From: a virus
Length of the DNA stretch: 25,777 bases
IMG/VR virus record: IMGVR_UViG_3300009184_000185
Coordinates: 1 to 25,777 of that record
Strand: one strand, 5' to 3'
The notes below the pieces were generated by a model. That model saw only the letters and a list, made by a program, of their open reading frames with translations. It did not search any database and was not told the DNA's origin. Numbering within the stretch: position 1 is the stretch's first letter; the number at the start of each line of letters is the position of its first letter. Position numbers and translations under genes: made by a program. This document shows positions 14,196 through 21,882 of this stretch, in pieces.

Positions 14196-15328
14196 TATTT
14201 GGTTCCTAGCGGCTGATTGTTGCGCTCAAGGATGCGAAGTAGGTTTTCATTGCCGGGAAACACGACGTAGTTGCTGGTGCCCGTGCCCGTGCCGCGACTG
14301 CCGCCGTCTAGGTAGCGGATGCCGGGGATGCCCAATTCACGCAAGCGATCAGATGCGGCGGTTGCGTTACCGCCTCGATGCGCCTGATATGCCGCATAAA
14401 TGCCTTTGCCGGTAGGGTCACCGGTTGCAATGTTTGGAAATGATTTTGCGGCTGATTCTCGGATAGCCTCCAAAGCAAGCGCGGTATTTGGGTGCTGCTG
14501 ACTCAGCGGCTTGTCCCAGTCCAGCATCTTGGCTATGGCTTCGTCGGGGAGGTCGACTTTGTAGAGGGAGCCTTCAGGCATGTTGATTTTTGCGTTTTGC
14601 AAAAATTGCAACGCCTCCTGACTGCCTTGGACATCTCCGGGGGTTTTTGCCGCAGCAATCCGCTTTTGCAGTTGAGATAAGAGTTGCCGCTTCGCTTGAT
14701 TGTCAGATTTGCCACCCTTGACCAAATCAAAATACTTTTGAGCAAATGCGGAGGCATAGCCGGTAGTCCCATGATTGGCCGCAGCATCATACAAACTTTG
14801 CTTGTTGCTAGTTGCGTCCCACGTTCCTGTGTTGGGCGTTAATGCATCTTTGTAACTTTGCGCAACCCTTGGGTCTTCAGCTAGATACAACCCATGCCCA
14901 TACGCCTGCGCTCCCTCGCCCGTGCCGATCTTGCTGCTGTCAAAGGCTTCAAACTTGTGCGGTGAGCCGTGAAACACAATCGCTCCAGCCTGCGGGTTCA
15001 TGGTTGCTGGTGCAGCCAAGTTCTCACCCGCTTGCAGCAATCCTTTGGCAATCTGTGCTGCTTTGGCAGAGGCAACAATCGGCGCAACGCCGCCAACAGA
15101 CTCGCCAATCAAGCCGCTTGCGCCTGGGGCTTCAGCCGTCAAGCCATGCTGACGCATCCAATCTGAGCCACCCATTGGCGCATCCCCAACAGGCACGCCC
15201 GCTTTGCGTAGTGCCCAAGCAATCGCATCAACAGGGGCAGAGACGTTAGAGGCTGCCGCATTAGATGCGCCCTGAAAGAATGATTTTGCCTCCCGCAACG
15301 CCTTTGCCAGTTTGAGATTCTCAGCCAT
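14195..15328 (-). CDS. virion-operon protein with ART-PolyVal-like ADP-ribosyltransferase domain
   Basis: The product has 377 residues. The N-terminal ~100 are Ala/Gly-rich and helical, like phage internal virion proteins. From residue 117 the sequence VFHGSPHKFEAFDSSKIGTG, then GEGAQAYGHGLYLAE (137-151), matches the H-Y-E type ADP-ribosyltransferase fold found in polyvalent proteins (ART-PolyVal). His120 and Tyr143 or Tyr148 are the NAD-binding positions. The family ending is near the C-terminus: GIPGIRYLDGGSR, NYVVFPGNENLLRILERN. It would transfer ADP-ribose from NAD to a target. It lies between the head-tail adaptor and the nozzle gene, so it may be packaged and injected, as T4 Alt is. The catalytic Glu cannot be fixed from sequence alone. 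Confidence 0.72.
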   Translation of the reverse strand: MAENLKLAKALREAKSFFQGASNAAASNVSAPVDAIAWALRKAGVPVGDAPMGGSDWMRQHGLTAEAPGASGLIGESVGGVAPIVASAKAAQIAKGLLQAGENLAAPATMNPQAGAIVFHGSPHKFEAFDSSKIGTGEGAQAYGHGLYLAEDPRVAQSYKDALTPNTGTWDATSNKQSLYDAAANHGTTGYASAFAQKYFDLVKGGKSDNQAKRQLLSQLQKRIAAAKTPGDVQGSQEALQFLQNAKINMPEGSLYKVDLPDEAIAKMLDWDKPLSQQHPNTALALEAIRESAAKSFPNIATGDPTGKGIYAAYQAHRGGNATAASDRLRELGIPGIRYLDGGSRGTGTGTSNYVVFPGNENLLRILERNNQPLGTK

Positions 15329-15331
15329 CTC

Positions 15332-16240
15332 TTATCCCTGCCCGTAAATACTGCCATCTGGGATGTTCTCAAACCCGATCAGCACGCTGCTCATCTTCGG
15401 AGCCATGCTCAAGGTCATTGAACCGCCGTCGTTGGCCTTGGCCACGTTGAGCTGCTGGTAGAAGTCGCGGTAGTAGGCCGTGCTGTCGAAGCCCTTGACC
15501 TCAAAGAATCTGAGCTTGAGGCCCAAGACCATCAAGCGGTCAGGGAAGATGCAAGTGTCTGTGTCGGCTGTAAACGATGACTGCGGTGTGGTCGGTTGAT
15601 TGACCCAGCCGTTTGAAACGTACTCATAACCCAGATACTCGTTGGTCGTGATGTTGGGCCAGATTTGGAAGTTGCCGCCAATGAAGCGATACCGCATCCG
15701 TGGGCCGGTGCTGATGTAACTAGACTTAAGAAACTCCCATTGCTGGGCTGTCTCTGGCCCCAACATCTCCCACCGCTTTGACTTGTCGTAGTGCGTGCGG
15801 TCAATCTGCCGGTCAAAATCAGACGGCAGCGGGTAGATGGTCTGGCCAAAGTTAAGCGTGACGCCCGTACCGCTGGCAGATGCTGCCTGAGTCAGCGTGA
15901 CTTGAGTGCTGCTGTCAACAGACAGGATGTAGGTGTCCTGATTGATGCCCGTGCCAGACAGCATATAGTAGGCCGACAACCCCGTTGTGCTAGGGATGCC
16001 GGTGACTACTGCGCTGTTTTGAGTGACGTTGCCCGTTGTAATCAGATATTGGGTTGTGAACCGATACGCAATGTTCAACGCCTGCCACGGGTACTCTCGC
16101 CGCAACTCATTACCAACCGAGTTGATCAAGTACAGCATCTGCGTTACTTGAGTGTCGGTGTTCCCAACAACTTGCGTCGGGATGGTCAGCCCCATCTCGG
16201 CGCTGGCCTGTTGGATGAGTTGCAAGAGAGTAGATGACAT
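15332..16240 (-). CDS. head-tail adaptor (P22 gp4-like)
   Basis: The product has 302 residues. The opening helix pair (LLQLIQQASAEMGL and TQVTQMLYLINSVGNELRREYPWQAL) and the later YPLPSDFDRQIDRTHYDKSKRW segment are typical of podovirus adaptors. They bind the portal and start the tail (gp4 in P22, tubular protein A in T7). Further typical pieces are MRYRFIGGNFQIWP and DTCIFPDRLMVLGLKLRFFE. Residues about 70-131 (TGNVTQNSAVVTGI...QVTLTQAASASGTGVTL) look like an inserted beta-sandwich. P22 gp4 itself is only 166 residues. The gene ends 3 bases before the ART gene. Confidence 0.8.
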   Translation of the reverse strand: MSSTLLQLIQQASAEMGLTIPTQVVGNTDTQVTQMLYLINSVGNELRREYPWQALNIAYRFTTQYLITTGNVTQNSAVVTGIPSTTGLSAYYMLSGTGINQDTYILSVDSSTQVTLTQAASASGTGVTLNFGQTIYPLPSDFDRQIDRTHYDKSKRWEMLGPETAQQWEFLKSSYISTGPRMRYRFIGGNFQIWPNITTNEYLGYEYVSNGWVNQPTTPQSSFTADTDTCIFPDRLMVLGLKLRFFEVKGFDSTAYYRDFYQQLNVAKANDGGSMTLSMAPKMSSVLIGFENIPDGSIYGQG

Positions 16241-16241
16241 A

Positions 16242-16844
16242 TCAGCTTTCTGTTACGGCCTCATCGGCCATTTTGGGCGGTCTGCCTCGCCTTGGCGCAT
16301 CAACCTTGTTCATCAGTTCCGACATCTGCTGCTTAAGCGCCTCAATCTCGGTGTCGCGCTTGCGCAGCTCGTCGGCCTGGGCATCCACAATGGCCGAATC
16401 TTTAGCGCGGGCCAAATAGTTGCGGGCACGATCGCGGAAGGCATGACTGCCCATGCCAACAATCATGTTGACTTTGGACAGTTGCTCGTCGGATGCGTTG
16501 GCGCATTGCTCAACGGTGTAGAAGTGGTAGTGCTTGAGTTCACGCGCCTGTGCTGCGGTGAGCAGCGGCCAATCGCGCAACAAGGTTCCAGAGATGTCGT
16601 CCTCGCCCATGTCGCGCTTCTCGTTTTGATAGTGCGCCCATTGGGTTGGGTACTGCTTTTTGTGCGTATCGTTGGCAAAAGTGTCAATGATGGTGTATTG
16701 GTTCCCAGGAATCTCAATACGAACAAAGTCGGTCATGTAGTAGATGGGGCGACCTTCTTGCTGCGTTTTGAATTCGTGCAGCATCTCTTTAGAGTAGAAC
16801 CGAACTGCTGGCAGGATTGACCCGCCGAAATCTGAATCAAGCAT
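16242..16844 (-). CDS. conserved phage protein with C-terminal coiled coil
   Basis: The product has 200 residues from ATG 16844, preceded by GAGGAAG. The N-terminus (AVRFYSKEMLHEF, then IYYMTDFVRIEIPGNQYTIID) is beta-like. The middle (KKQYPTQWAHYQNEK) and ARELKHYHFYTVEQCANASDEQL are helical, and a charged coiled coil (KRDTEIEALKQQMSELMNKV) precedes a basic tail PRRGRPPKM. The tail resembles an AT-hook (RGRPP), so DNA contact is possible. It lies just before the adaptor in the tail module, and similar proteins occur in podovirus structural regions. Function is unknown. It overlaps the preceding gene by 8 bases. Confidence 0.65.
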   Translation of the reverse strand: MLDSDFGGSILPAVRFYSKEMLHEFKTQQEGRPIYYMTDFVRIEIPGNQYTIIDTFANDTHKKQYPTQWAHYQNEKRDMGEDDISGTLLRDWPLLTAAQARELKHYHFYTVEQCANASDEQLSKVNMIVGMGSHAFRDRARNYLARAKDSAIVDAQADELRKRDTEIEALKQQMSELMNKVDAPRRGRPPKMADEAVTES

Positions 16845-18186
16845 TTTCTTCCTCAAGTGGTTGAGTTACGAAAAACATCACCGCTGTGTCTTGTGTGTTT
16901 TCCCAACGGACGGTGTAACCGAGGGACAAGAAAAGTTCGCGCCACCAGTTTGTGTCCTGCACCGTAAGGTGCAACGGATGGCCAATCAATGCGCCCATTG
17001 TATCGGTGACGGTTGAAATCTGAAAGAACACTTGCGGCGCTGCGGCCATGATGTTATGGATCACGGTACTGACCTGTTCAGACGGAATGTGTTCCATCAC
17101 ATCGGTGCAAAACCCAAAGTCGGCACGATGCGGGATGGGCTGAGTCAAATCGGCCATGGCAAAGCGCAGTTTGTCGCCCAGTTTGGCCCTAACACGCTCA
17201 TCAAGGCAGTTGTCTGCGAAGTCCAACATCAGCACATGGCAATCATGCGCATCATGTATACGCATTGCACCGCGACCCGTGCCTGCGCCAAAGTCAATGA
17301 CGGTGCTGGATGCGGTGGGCAACGTAGCAAGGCAGAACAGATCGGCCACGCCTTCGCCAGGCGCTGCGTTGCGGTAGGCGTCAATCGACCACATGGCTTT
17401 GTACTTGTCTTGCTCGTCTATTGGCTCGGGCGCAATGGCCGCGGCCTTGCTTGTCCACGGCAGCAAACCGTCGCCTCGAATGGTGATCGTGCAGCCAAGG
17501 TCAATGAGGCTGTCTGAGAGCTGCGGAAACAACTCGGCTTGCTTGGCCATGGCCAAAGTAGTCTGGAACTGCTTGCCAGCGACTGTGGCCACGCAATCAA
17601 CGCGCTGGGGGTCGTTTTGGCTGTAGGCGTGGCAATGGCCGTCGCGGTAGCTTGAATCGTAGCCATACAGGTGCAACGAGCGATAGCCCATTGAATAGGC
17701 CACAACCATACCAGACAGGCCCACAGTCGTGCCACCGCCGATCAGCGTGTGCGCGGGTGAATTGGCGGGCAGGCAGGCGTCAAAGCGTTCCATGTCTTGC
17801 GGGTACTCTTGATGCCACAGCATAGCATCGGGGCAAGCGTCAAACAGGCTCGGGTGGCATTGGCTGGCCAGCAGGTATCGCTTGGCGTAGCCAAGCATAG
17901 ACAGATTGATTTCTCTGGCGTCTACGATGATGCAGTAGTCGGCCTCAATGTCGTGCTGCGCGAGCCACCGCGCTGCGCCATTGAGCGCAAAGATGGTCTG
18001 GCCGTGCTGCTTGCGGGCGCGGATCTCGTCAACCCAATCGGCAACGCTTGGGCCACCGCCGACGATGACGGCAAAGCCGTCGTGAGCATCAGCGGAGAAA
18101 AGCCAGTCATTGGCTCGGTGGCTGTTGAACTTGATCTGTTCAAACAGTATGTCGTCGGATGTGTTGCAGGTGGTTTCGATGTTCAT
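16837..18186 (-). CDS. DUF115 (MptE/MAF-like) - SAM methyltransferase fusion
   Basis: This 449-residue protein has two domains. The first (about 37-250) resembles DUF115/MptE-like and motility-accessory proteins: AVIVGGGPSVADW (39-51), TIFALNG, DYCIIVDAR, GGGTTVGLSGM and LYGYDSSYR. The second (about 262-449) is a class I methyltransferase: VIDFGAGTG (296-304), acidic Asp322 in LMLDFADN, MADLTQP, and FCTDVMEHIP (359-368). Related pairs act in sugar or flagellar glycan modification. Here the target could be a phage virion or host surface glycan, which is inference. The ATG at 18186 is the stop-side partner of a tiny ATG-CCT-ACA-GCA-TGA frame at 18183-18197, and no good ribosome site is seen. 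It is the first gene after the terminator. Confidence 0.75.
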   Translation of the reverse strand: MNIETTCNTSDDILFEQIKFNSHRANDWLFSADAHDGFAVIVGGGPSVADWVDEIRARKQHGQTIFALNGAARWLAQHDIEADYCIIVDAREINLSMLGYAKRYLLASQCHPSLFDACPDAMLWHQEYPQDMERFDACLPANSPAHTLIGGGTTVGLSGMVVAYSMGYRSLHLYGYDSSYRDGHCHAYSQNDPQRVDCVATVAGKQFQTTLAMAKQAELFPQLSDSLIDLGCTITIRGDGLLPWTSKAAAIAPEPIDEQDKYKAMWSIDAYRNAAPGEGVADLFCLATLPTASSTVIDFGAGTGRGAMRIHDAHDCHVLMLDFADNCLDERVRAKLGDKLRFAMADLTQPIPHRADFGFCTDVMEHIPSEQVSTVIHNIMAAAPQVFFQISTVTDTMGALIGHPLHLTVQDTNWWRELFLSLGYTVRWENTQDTAVMFFVTQPLEEENA

Positions 18187-18205
18187 GCTGTAGGCATTTA
18201 GATTG

Positions 18206-18238
18206 AAAAATGCCCCCAAAGCTGTAAGCCTGGGGGCA
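18206..18238 (-). terminator. rho-independent terminator after the head genes
   Basis: Read on the - strand, TGCCCCCA and TGGGGGCA form a perfect 8-bp stem (plus strand 211-218 and 231-238). A second inner stem (GCT/AGC) closes the loop, and a TTTTT tract follows immediately (plus strand 18206-18210). It lies 23 bases beyond the stop of the probable decoration gene. It should end or attenuate transcription of the head module before the methyltransferase fusion. Confidence 0.85.
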
Positions 18239-18260
18239 TGGCCAAGAGCGCAAAAACCGA

Positions 18261-18806
18261 TTAGGTCACGCGGCCTTGGAGGTGAGGACGGTTCAGAATA
18301 AGCTGCACCGTGGTCGTTGCCGACACAGTTGAGTTAGCCGTGCGTGCGCCAAGAATCTGTTTGCCAGAAGCGTTGGTGCCCACCTTGCCAATTGAGTTGA
18401 CGGCAATGGCCACGTTGGTAGCCAGACCCAGACCCGTAGACTTGGCAACCACAGCCACGCCTTCAATTTGGTAATAAGACCAGTTTGAAGACGAGGTGTT
18501 TGCGGTCATGCTGACGGCCACAGGCGAACCCAAGTTGGCCGTGACAGGGCAAAGCGTCGTCGTGTAGCTCGTGGTGTTAAAGATCACCAGCGAGCCAACA
18601 GCCGTCGAAGCCACGCCCTTCAGCAGGATGAACTCGCCCATTCCGTAGGTTGGATCAAAACCCTTGACGATCTGGCCGGGAACGGCTGGTGGCGTTGGGA
18701 TGGTGGTGGTAGAACCCGACGAGACTGACGAAGCAGTCAGAACGCCGGTATCAATAACGCCAATTGGCAGAAAACCTGCTTCGTGGTCGGTAATAGTAAA
18801 TGCCAT
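18261..18806 (-). CDS. probable capsid decoration/cement protein
   Basis: The product has 181 residues and is rich in Ala, Gly, Ser, Thr and Val. The beta-strand pattern includes YGMGEFILLKGVASTAVGSLVIF, YQIEGVAVVAKSTG and ILGARTANSTVSATTTVQL. The sequence type and its place directly downstream of the major capsid gene fit small decoration or head-stabilising proteins in podoviruses. A strong AAAGGAG ribosome site precedes the ATG, suggesting high expression. It is the last gene before the terminator. No catalytic motif is seen. The structural role is inferred from neighbours. Confidence 0.65.
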   Translation of the reverse strand: MAFTITDHEAGFLPIGVIDTGVLTASSVSSGSTTTIPTPPAVPGQIVKGFDPTYGMGEFILLKGVASTAVGSLVIFNTTSYTTTLCPVTANLGSPVAVSMTANTSSSNWSYYQIEGVAVVAKSTGLGLATNVAIAVNSIGKVGTNASGKQILGARTANSTVSATTTVQLILNRPHLQGRVT

Positions 18807-18818
18807 GATTGTGCTCCT

Positions 18819-19814
18819 TTAAGCGATCAGAACGCCTTGGAACTGAGCGCCAGAGCAAGTAAGATTACCTGCTACGCCGATCAGTTTCACAATTGCGTCT
18901 TGGTTGACAGCTTGGCGCTCGCCACCTATTGGGACAAAATTCCTATGCTTGTGAGGACGGAAGCTGATGTACTTGGTGTTCAAGAACCACATATGGTTGC
19001 TAGTCGCGTGAGCGCCAATACCACCGCCAAGCACAACGTCAGCAGAAGTACCGCCACCGTAGAACTTGAGCGAAGCAAAACCAGCACCGGCCTCGTTTTC
19101 AGAGGTAACACGTTGAATGGCTTGCAGCGAATTGACGTAAAGGCTGTAGTAGTTGTTATCAGCAACCAGCAAATCAGCCTTGTCATTACCACGAACCAAT
19201 TGAATGGCCAGCGCGGTCATGTACTGGGTGATGTTGGCTGCGGAAACTGCTGCGCCGCCATTGGTGGTGCCGCTGTATTTCTGCGACTGCCAGAACGTCC
19301 ACGTTGCGCGGTCAATACCACCGTAGGTGCCAGAGGTCGGAGCATCAGGAACAGCAGCAGCAAGGCCGGTGATGTTCTTGCCGCCGTTGCCCGTGCCATC
19401 CAAATAGATGTCGGTGTCAATGCGGTTCATAAGCTGCGCTTCGGCAACACGAATGCGGCCTTCAAGCAAATCAATGATTTGCTCTTTACCAGAGTTTTGC
19501 AGCATTTCCAAACCGGAAAGGGTCACGGCAGCGGCATATTGGGTAATTGCAAACTGAGCAGCAGAAATCGGGCTGTTAGGTGCAATGTTCAGCACTTCAT
19601 AACCAGAATAACTGTTGGTGTTGTTCGTGGTGGTGTCGTTGTACATGATCTCTTCCAAGATCACGTTACCACCCGAAAATGGACGGACGTTGCCACGTTG
19701 CTTCAGACGCTGAAGCAGCGGGTTGTTTTGCATCACGTTATCAGCCAGCTCACCCGAACGAGATTGAATGGTGGTGGCAATGATGTCGCTGATGGCACTA
19801 TTGGCATAAGCCAT
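18819..19814 (-). CDS. major capsid protein
   Basis: The 331-residue coat protein builds the icosahedral shell, probably with an HK97-like fold. The start ANSAISDIIATTIQSRSGELADN, the piece NNPLLQRLKQRG, and FSGGNVILEEIMYND look like coats of proteobacterial phages. The central ISAAQFAITQYAAAVTLSGLEMLQNSGKE and RIRVAEAQLMNRIDTDIY fit the spine-helix region. The later WFLNTKYISFRPHKHRNF is a typical C-terminal strand set. It follows the scaffold gene and has an AAAGGAAC ribosome site. No cleavage protease is encoded nearby, so the scaffold probably leaves intact, as in P22. Confidence 0.85.
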   Translation of the reverse strand: MAYANSAISDIIATTIQSRSGELADNVMQNNPLLQRLKQRGNVRPFSGGNVILEEIMYNDTTTNNTNSYSGYEVLNIAPNSPISAAQFAITQYAAAVTLSGLEMLQNSGKEQIIDLLEGRIRVAEAQLMNRIDTDIYLDGTGNGGKNITGLAAAVPDAPTSGTYGGIDRATWTFWQSQKYSGTTNGGAAVSAANITQYMTALAIQLVRGNDKADLLVADNNYYSLYVNSLQAIQRVTSENEAGAGFASLKFYGGGTSADVVLGGGIGAHATSNHMWFLNTKYISFRPHKHRNFVPIGGERQAVNQDAIVKLIGVAGNLTCSGAQFQGVLIA

Positions 19815-19840
19815 GATTAGTTCCTTTCAATGAATCAAAA

Positions 19841-20803
19841 TTAAACCCGCGAGGCAAGCTGGTTGTCAATTTGCTCGGCCAGCATATCCCGCAGACTCTT
19901 TTTGCCGTTTCCGCCGCTCGTCATCCCTGTCGGGGAGGAAGACCTTGGAGACACAGCCTTTGCCCTTGCTTGGGCGACCTTTTGCTGATTTTGCTCGGCT
20001 GCGGCTTTGGCTTGTTCGGCCTGTTGCTGTTGCCAAATATCATCGTGCAGTCGGATCGCCTTGTCGTAGGCCACTTGCAAATCTTCCGCTACGCCTGCCT
20101 GAAGGAGTCCAGCCATCGTTTCGCGTACTTGCTCAAAATAAGGTGCTTTCTGAGCGAAAGCAAAAATATCTTTTTGTCGAGCAACATCTTCTTGCTGCTC
20201 TCGTTGTTGTTCAAACTGGCTCCAGCGGTTCTCCATCTGCCCAAGTTTCTGGGCCATCTGGGAGAACTGCGGATCAATGCCAGATTGCTGGCCGGTCAAC
20301 GCTCCAAGCGGCACGCCGTAGTCGGTGGCCAACTGGGCAAACATCCGCAGCTTCTCATCGTCCGAGCCTTGGGTCAGCATACGGTGGGCGTTGCCCAGGC
20401 CGCTGATCCATTGCTTCGGGTCAATGTTGTTTTGCTGAAGCAGCGGCATAAACGGCTGCATTGCCTCATAGATTGGCGCAGCCTGATCCCAGTTCTGTTT
20501 GTAGGTGCTAACGCCTTTCGCGTATTCTTGTTCGCGTTGGCTGATGTAGTCTTGCAGGCTGGGGTCTAGCTTCGTCCAATGCTCGTCGTAATCCTTCTTC
20601 CATGAAGAAGGCCGAGGCTTGGTCGGTGCGGGTGCAGGTTGTTCGTCTTGCGGTGGGGCAGCAAAGCGGCCAGCATCGTCGCGTGGAGCGTCTGCGGGGG
20701 CAGCGTCTTGTTCAACGGCAGGAGCAGGCTCATGCTCCTCGACAGCCGACTCAATGGCATCGCGCAAGGTAACCTGCGGTTCTTCCATTTTTTGCTCGTC
20801 CAT
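19841..20803 (-). CDS. capsid scaffold protein
   Basis: The 320-residue product is highly charged and helical. The N-terminal third is acidic and Ala/Pro-rich (EEHEPAPAVEQDAAPADA), and a DYISQREQEYAKGV segment follows. The middle is a Gln/Glu coiled coil (MENRWSQFEQQREQQED). The end is a basic helical patch (KKSLRDMLAEQIDNQLASRV). Placement just before the major capsid gene and a basic C-terminal helix are features of P22-type scaffolds, whose C-terminus binds coat. No protease motif is visible. The start overlaps the previous stop (TAATG). Confidence 0.8.
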   Translation of the reverse strand: MDEQKMEEPQVTLRDAIESAVEEHEPAPAVEQDAAPADAPRDDAGRFAAPPQDEQPAPAPTKPRPSSWKKDYDEHWTKLDPSLQDYISQREQEYAKGVSTYKQNWDQAAPIYEAMQPFMPLLQQNNIDPKQWISGLGNAHRMLTQGSDDEKLRMFAQLATDYGVPLGALTGQQSGIDPQFSQMAQKLGQMENRWSQFEQQREQQEDVARQKDIFAFAQKAPYFEQVRETMAGLLQAGVAEDLQVAYDKAIRLHDDIWQQQQAEQAKAAAEQNQQKVAQARAKAVSPRSSSPTGMTSGGNGKKSLRDMLAEQIDNQLASRV

Positions 20804-21177
20804 TATGCAGACTTGCTAGGCAGCCATTGAGTGGCTGTGACCTTATAATACTCAACCACGGCATAGGTCGTGTGTGTATACGCAGCATTGGCGGTGCCAA
20901 GGCCGGTGCCAGGCACCGCGATCGCCTCGCCGGTTGCGCCATACACCTTGAGCGATGATCCGCTGTTGTTGAACAGCCAAACCGTATCGCCAATTTCAGC
21001 GACCAGACGAACACCCTTAGTGCCGTCTGCGCCGGTCACAACGTGCGTGCTGGCCGTGATGGGCGCGGCGTCAGTTTGGGTAGAACCCAAAGCGACCAAA
21101 GCAGCGTAACCGCCGCCCATGCCCCGAGCCTGACCTGCCGAAAATCCGGCCAACATTACTTCGCGTGCGAGTGCCAT
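20803..21177 (-). CDS. small structural-region protein, unknown
   Basis: The product has 124 residues from ATG 21177, with an AAGGA ribosome site seven bases upstream. Features are an amphipathic start (ALAREVMLAGFSAGQARG), Gly/Ala-rich linkers, a beta strand around GDTVWLFNNSGSSLKVYGA, and the ending VVEYYKVTATQWLP. The protein looks beta-rich and surface-exposed and may be a head-completion or decoration protein. No family is recognised. Placement in the head module before the scaffold is the main clue. Confidence 0.55.
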   Translation of the reverse strand: MALAREVMLAGFSAGQARGMGGGYAALVALGSTQTDAAPITASTHVVTGADGTKGVRLVAEIGDTVWLFNNSGSSLKVYGATGEAIAVPGTGLGTANAAYTHTTYAVVEYYKVTATQWLPSKSA

Positions 21178-21202
21178 TTTGAATCCTTCCAAAAGATTGT
21201 GG

Positions 21203-21577
21203 CTATCTTAACCGATCATTGACAATTTCCGCAATCCGTCGTTTTAAAACGGCTGCGGGTTCCCGTTTGGGTTCGTTTTTGAGGTACTTGGTTTCGTTAC
21301 CAATCTCAATCAATCCGTTGCGTTTGAGATGCTCTCGATGCTGCGCCCTGCCGCCTACCATCTCGCCCGTGGCCATCGATTGGTAAGGCTGTATGTCGGT
21401 CATGATCATGTGCGCTTTGGGCGCAGGGGCGCGGTACTCGTTTTTGGGCACCAGTTGGCCATCCACAAACACCCAAGAGCCACGCTTGATGCCGCCATCA
21501 AAGATGCGCTCAAAGTTGGATGCAAACGCTGCATCGTCGCCTGGCCGTCTGTTATCGCCTTTTCCACCGTCTGACAT
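21203..21577 (-). CDS. conserved phage protein, unknown (GGKGDNRRPGD type)
   Basis: The product has 124 residues from ATG 21577, preceded by GAGG at a good distance. A GTG at 21589 is possible. The N-terminus (SDGGKGDNRRPGDDAAFASNFERIF) resembles small conserved phage proteins in head modules. A short basic C-terminus (NEPKREPAAVLKRRIAEIV) follows a beta segment with HMIMTDIQPYQSMATGEMV. No catalytic residues are evident. It may be a minor head protein. Function unknown. Confidence 0.55.
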   Translation of the reverse strand: MSDGGKGDNRRPGDDAAFASNFERIFDGGIKRGSWVFVDGQLVPKNEYRAPAPKAHMIMTDIQPYQSMATGEMVGGRAQHREHLKRNGLIEIGNETKYLKNEPKREPAAVLKRRIAEIVNDRLR

Positions 21578-21585
21578 CGTCTGCC

Positions 21586-21882
21586 TCACATCAACAACAA
21601 CAAGGTTTCTTCATCATCTTGCTCGGCTTCAAACTCAGCCTGAGCTTTGCGAGTTTGCACCAACGCAGGCAGCATATCCATCGGCGGCAACATGACTTCA
21701 CGCATCTGCGTAGCCATCTCAGCGGCTGGCAGCTCGGTGACAAGCTCCTCAACATCATCATGCCTTTGCTTGCGTTTCTTCTTGCCGCCTATGCCGCCCT
21801 TGCTGCCCCAAAACGGTTTAGGGGTAACAACAACCGGCAGGCCCGAGATGGGCAACGCCGAGATGGCATCAAAGCCGAACAT
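21586..21882 (-). CDS. small hypothetical protein with basic linker and acidic tail
   Basis: The product has 98 residues. It starts with a hydrophobic beta-like stretch (FDAISALPISGLPVVVTPK), then a Gly/Lys/Arg linker (GGIGGKKKRKQRH). A helical acidic tail (FEAEQDDEETLLLLM) ends it. The linker could touch DNA or RNA, but that is speculation. The start follows directly after the DUF4376-like gene and its own stop precedes the next gene with a GTGA-type arrangement. The family is not recognised. Confidence 0.5.
   Translation of the reverse strand: MFGFDAISALPISGLPVVVTPKPFWGSKGGIGGKKKRKQRHDDVEELVTELPAAEMATQMREVMLPPMDMLPALVQTRKAQAEFEAEQDDEETLLLLM

Noticed and set aside
13680-14216. A 178-residue + strand frame
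   Set aside because: It is antisense to the nozzle gene and Arg/Cys/Val-rich, without ribosome site or family pattern.
18783-19820. A 345-residue open frame on the + strand
   Set aside because: It is exactly antisense to the major capsid gene, has no ribosome site or family signature, and its cysteine/valine-rich text reads like a mirror of capsid codons.
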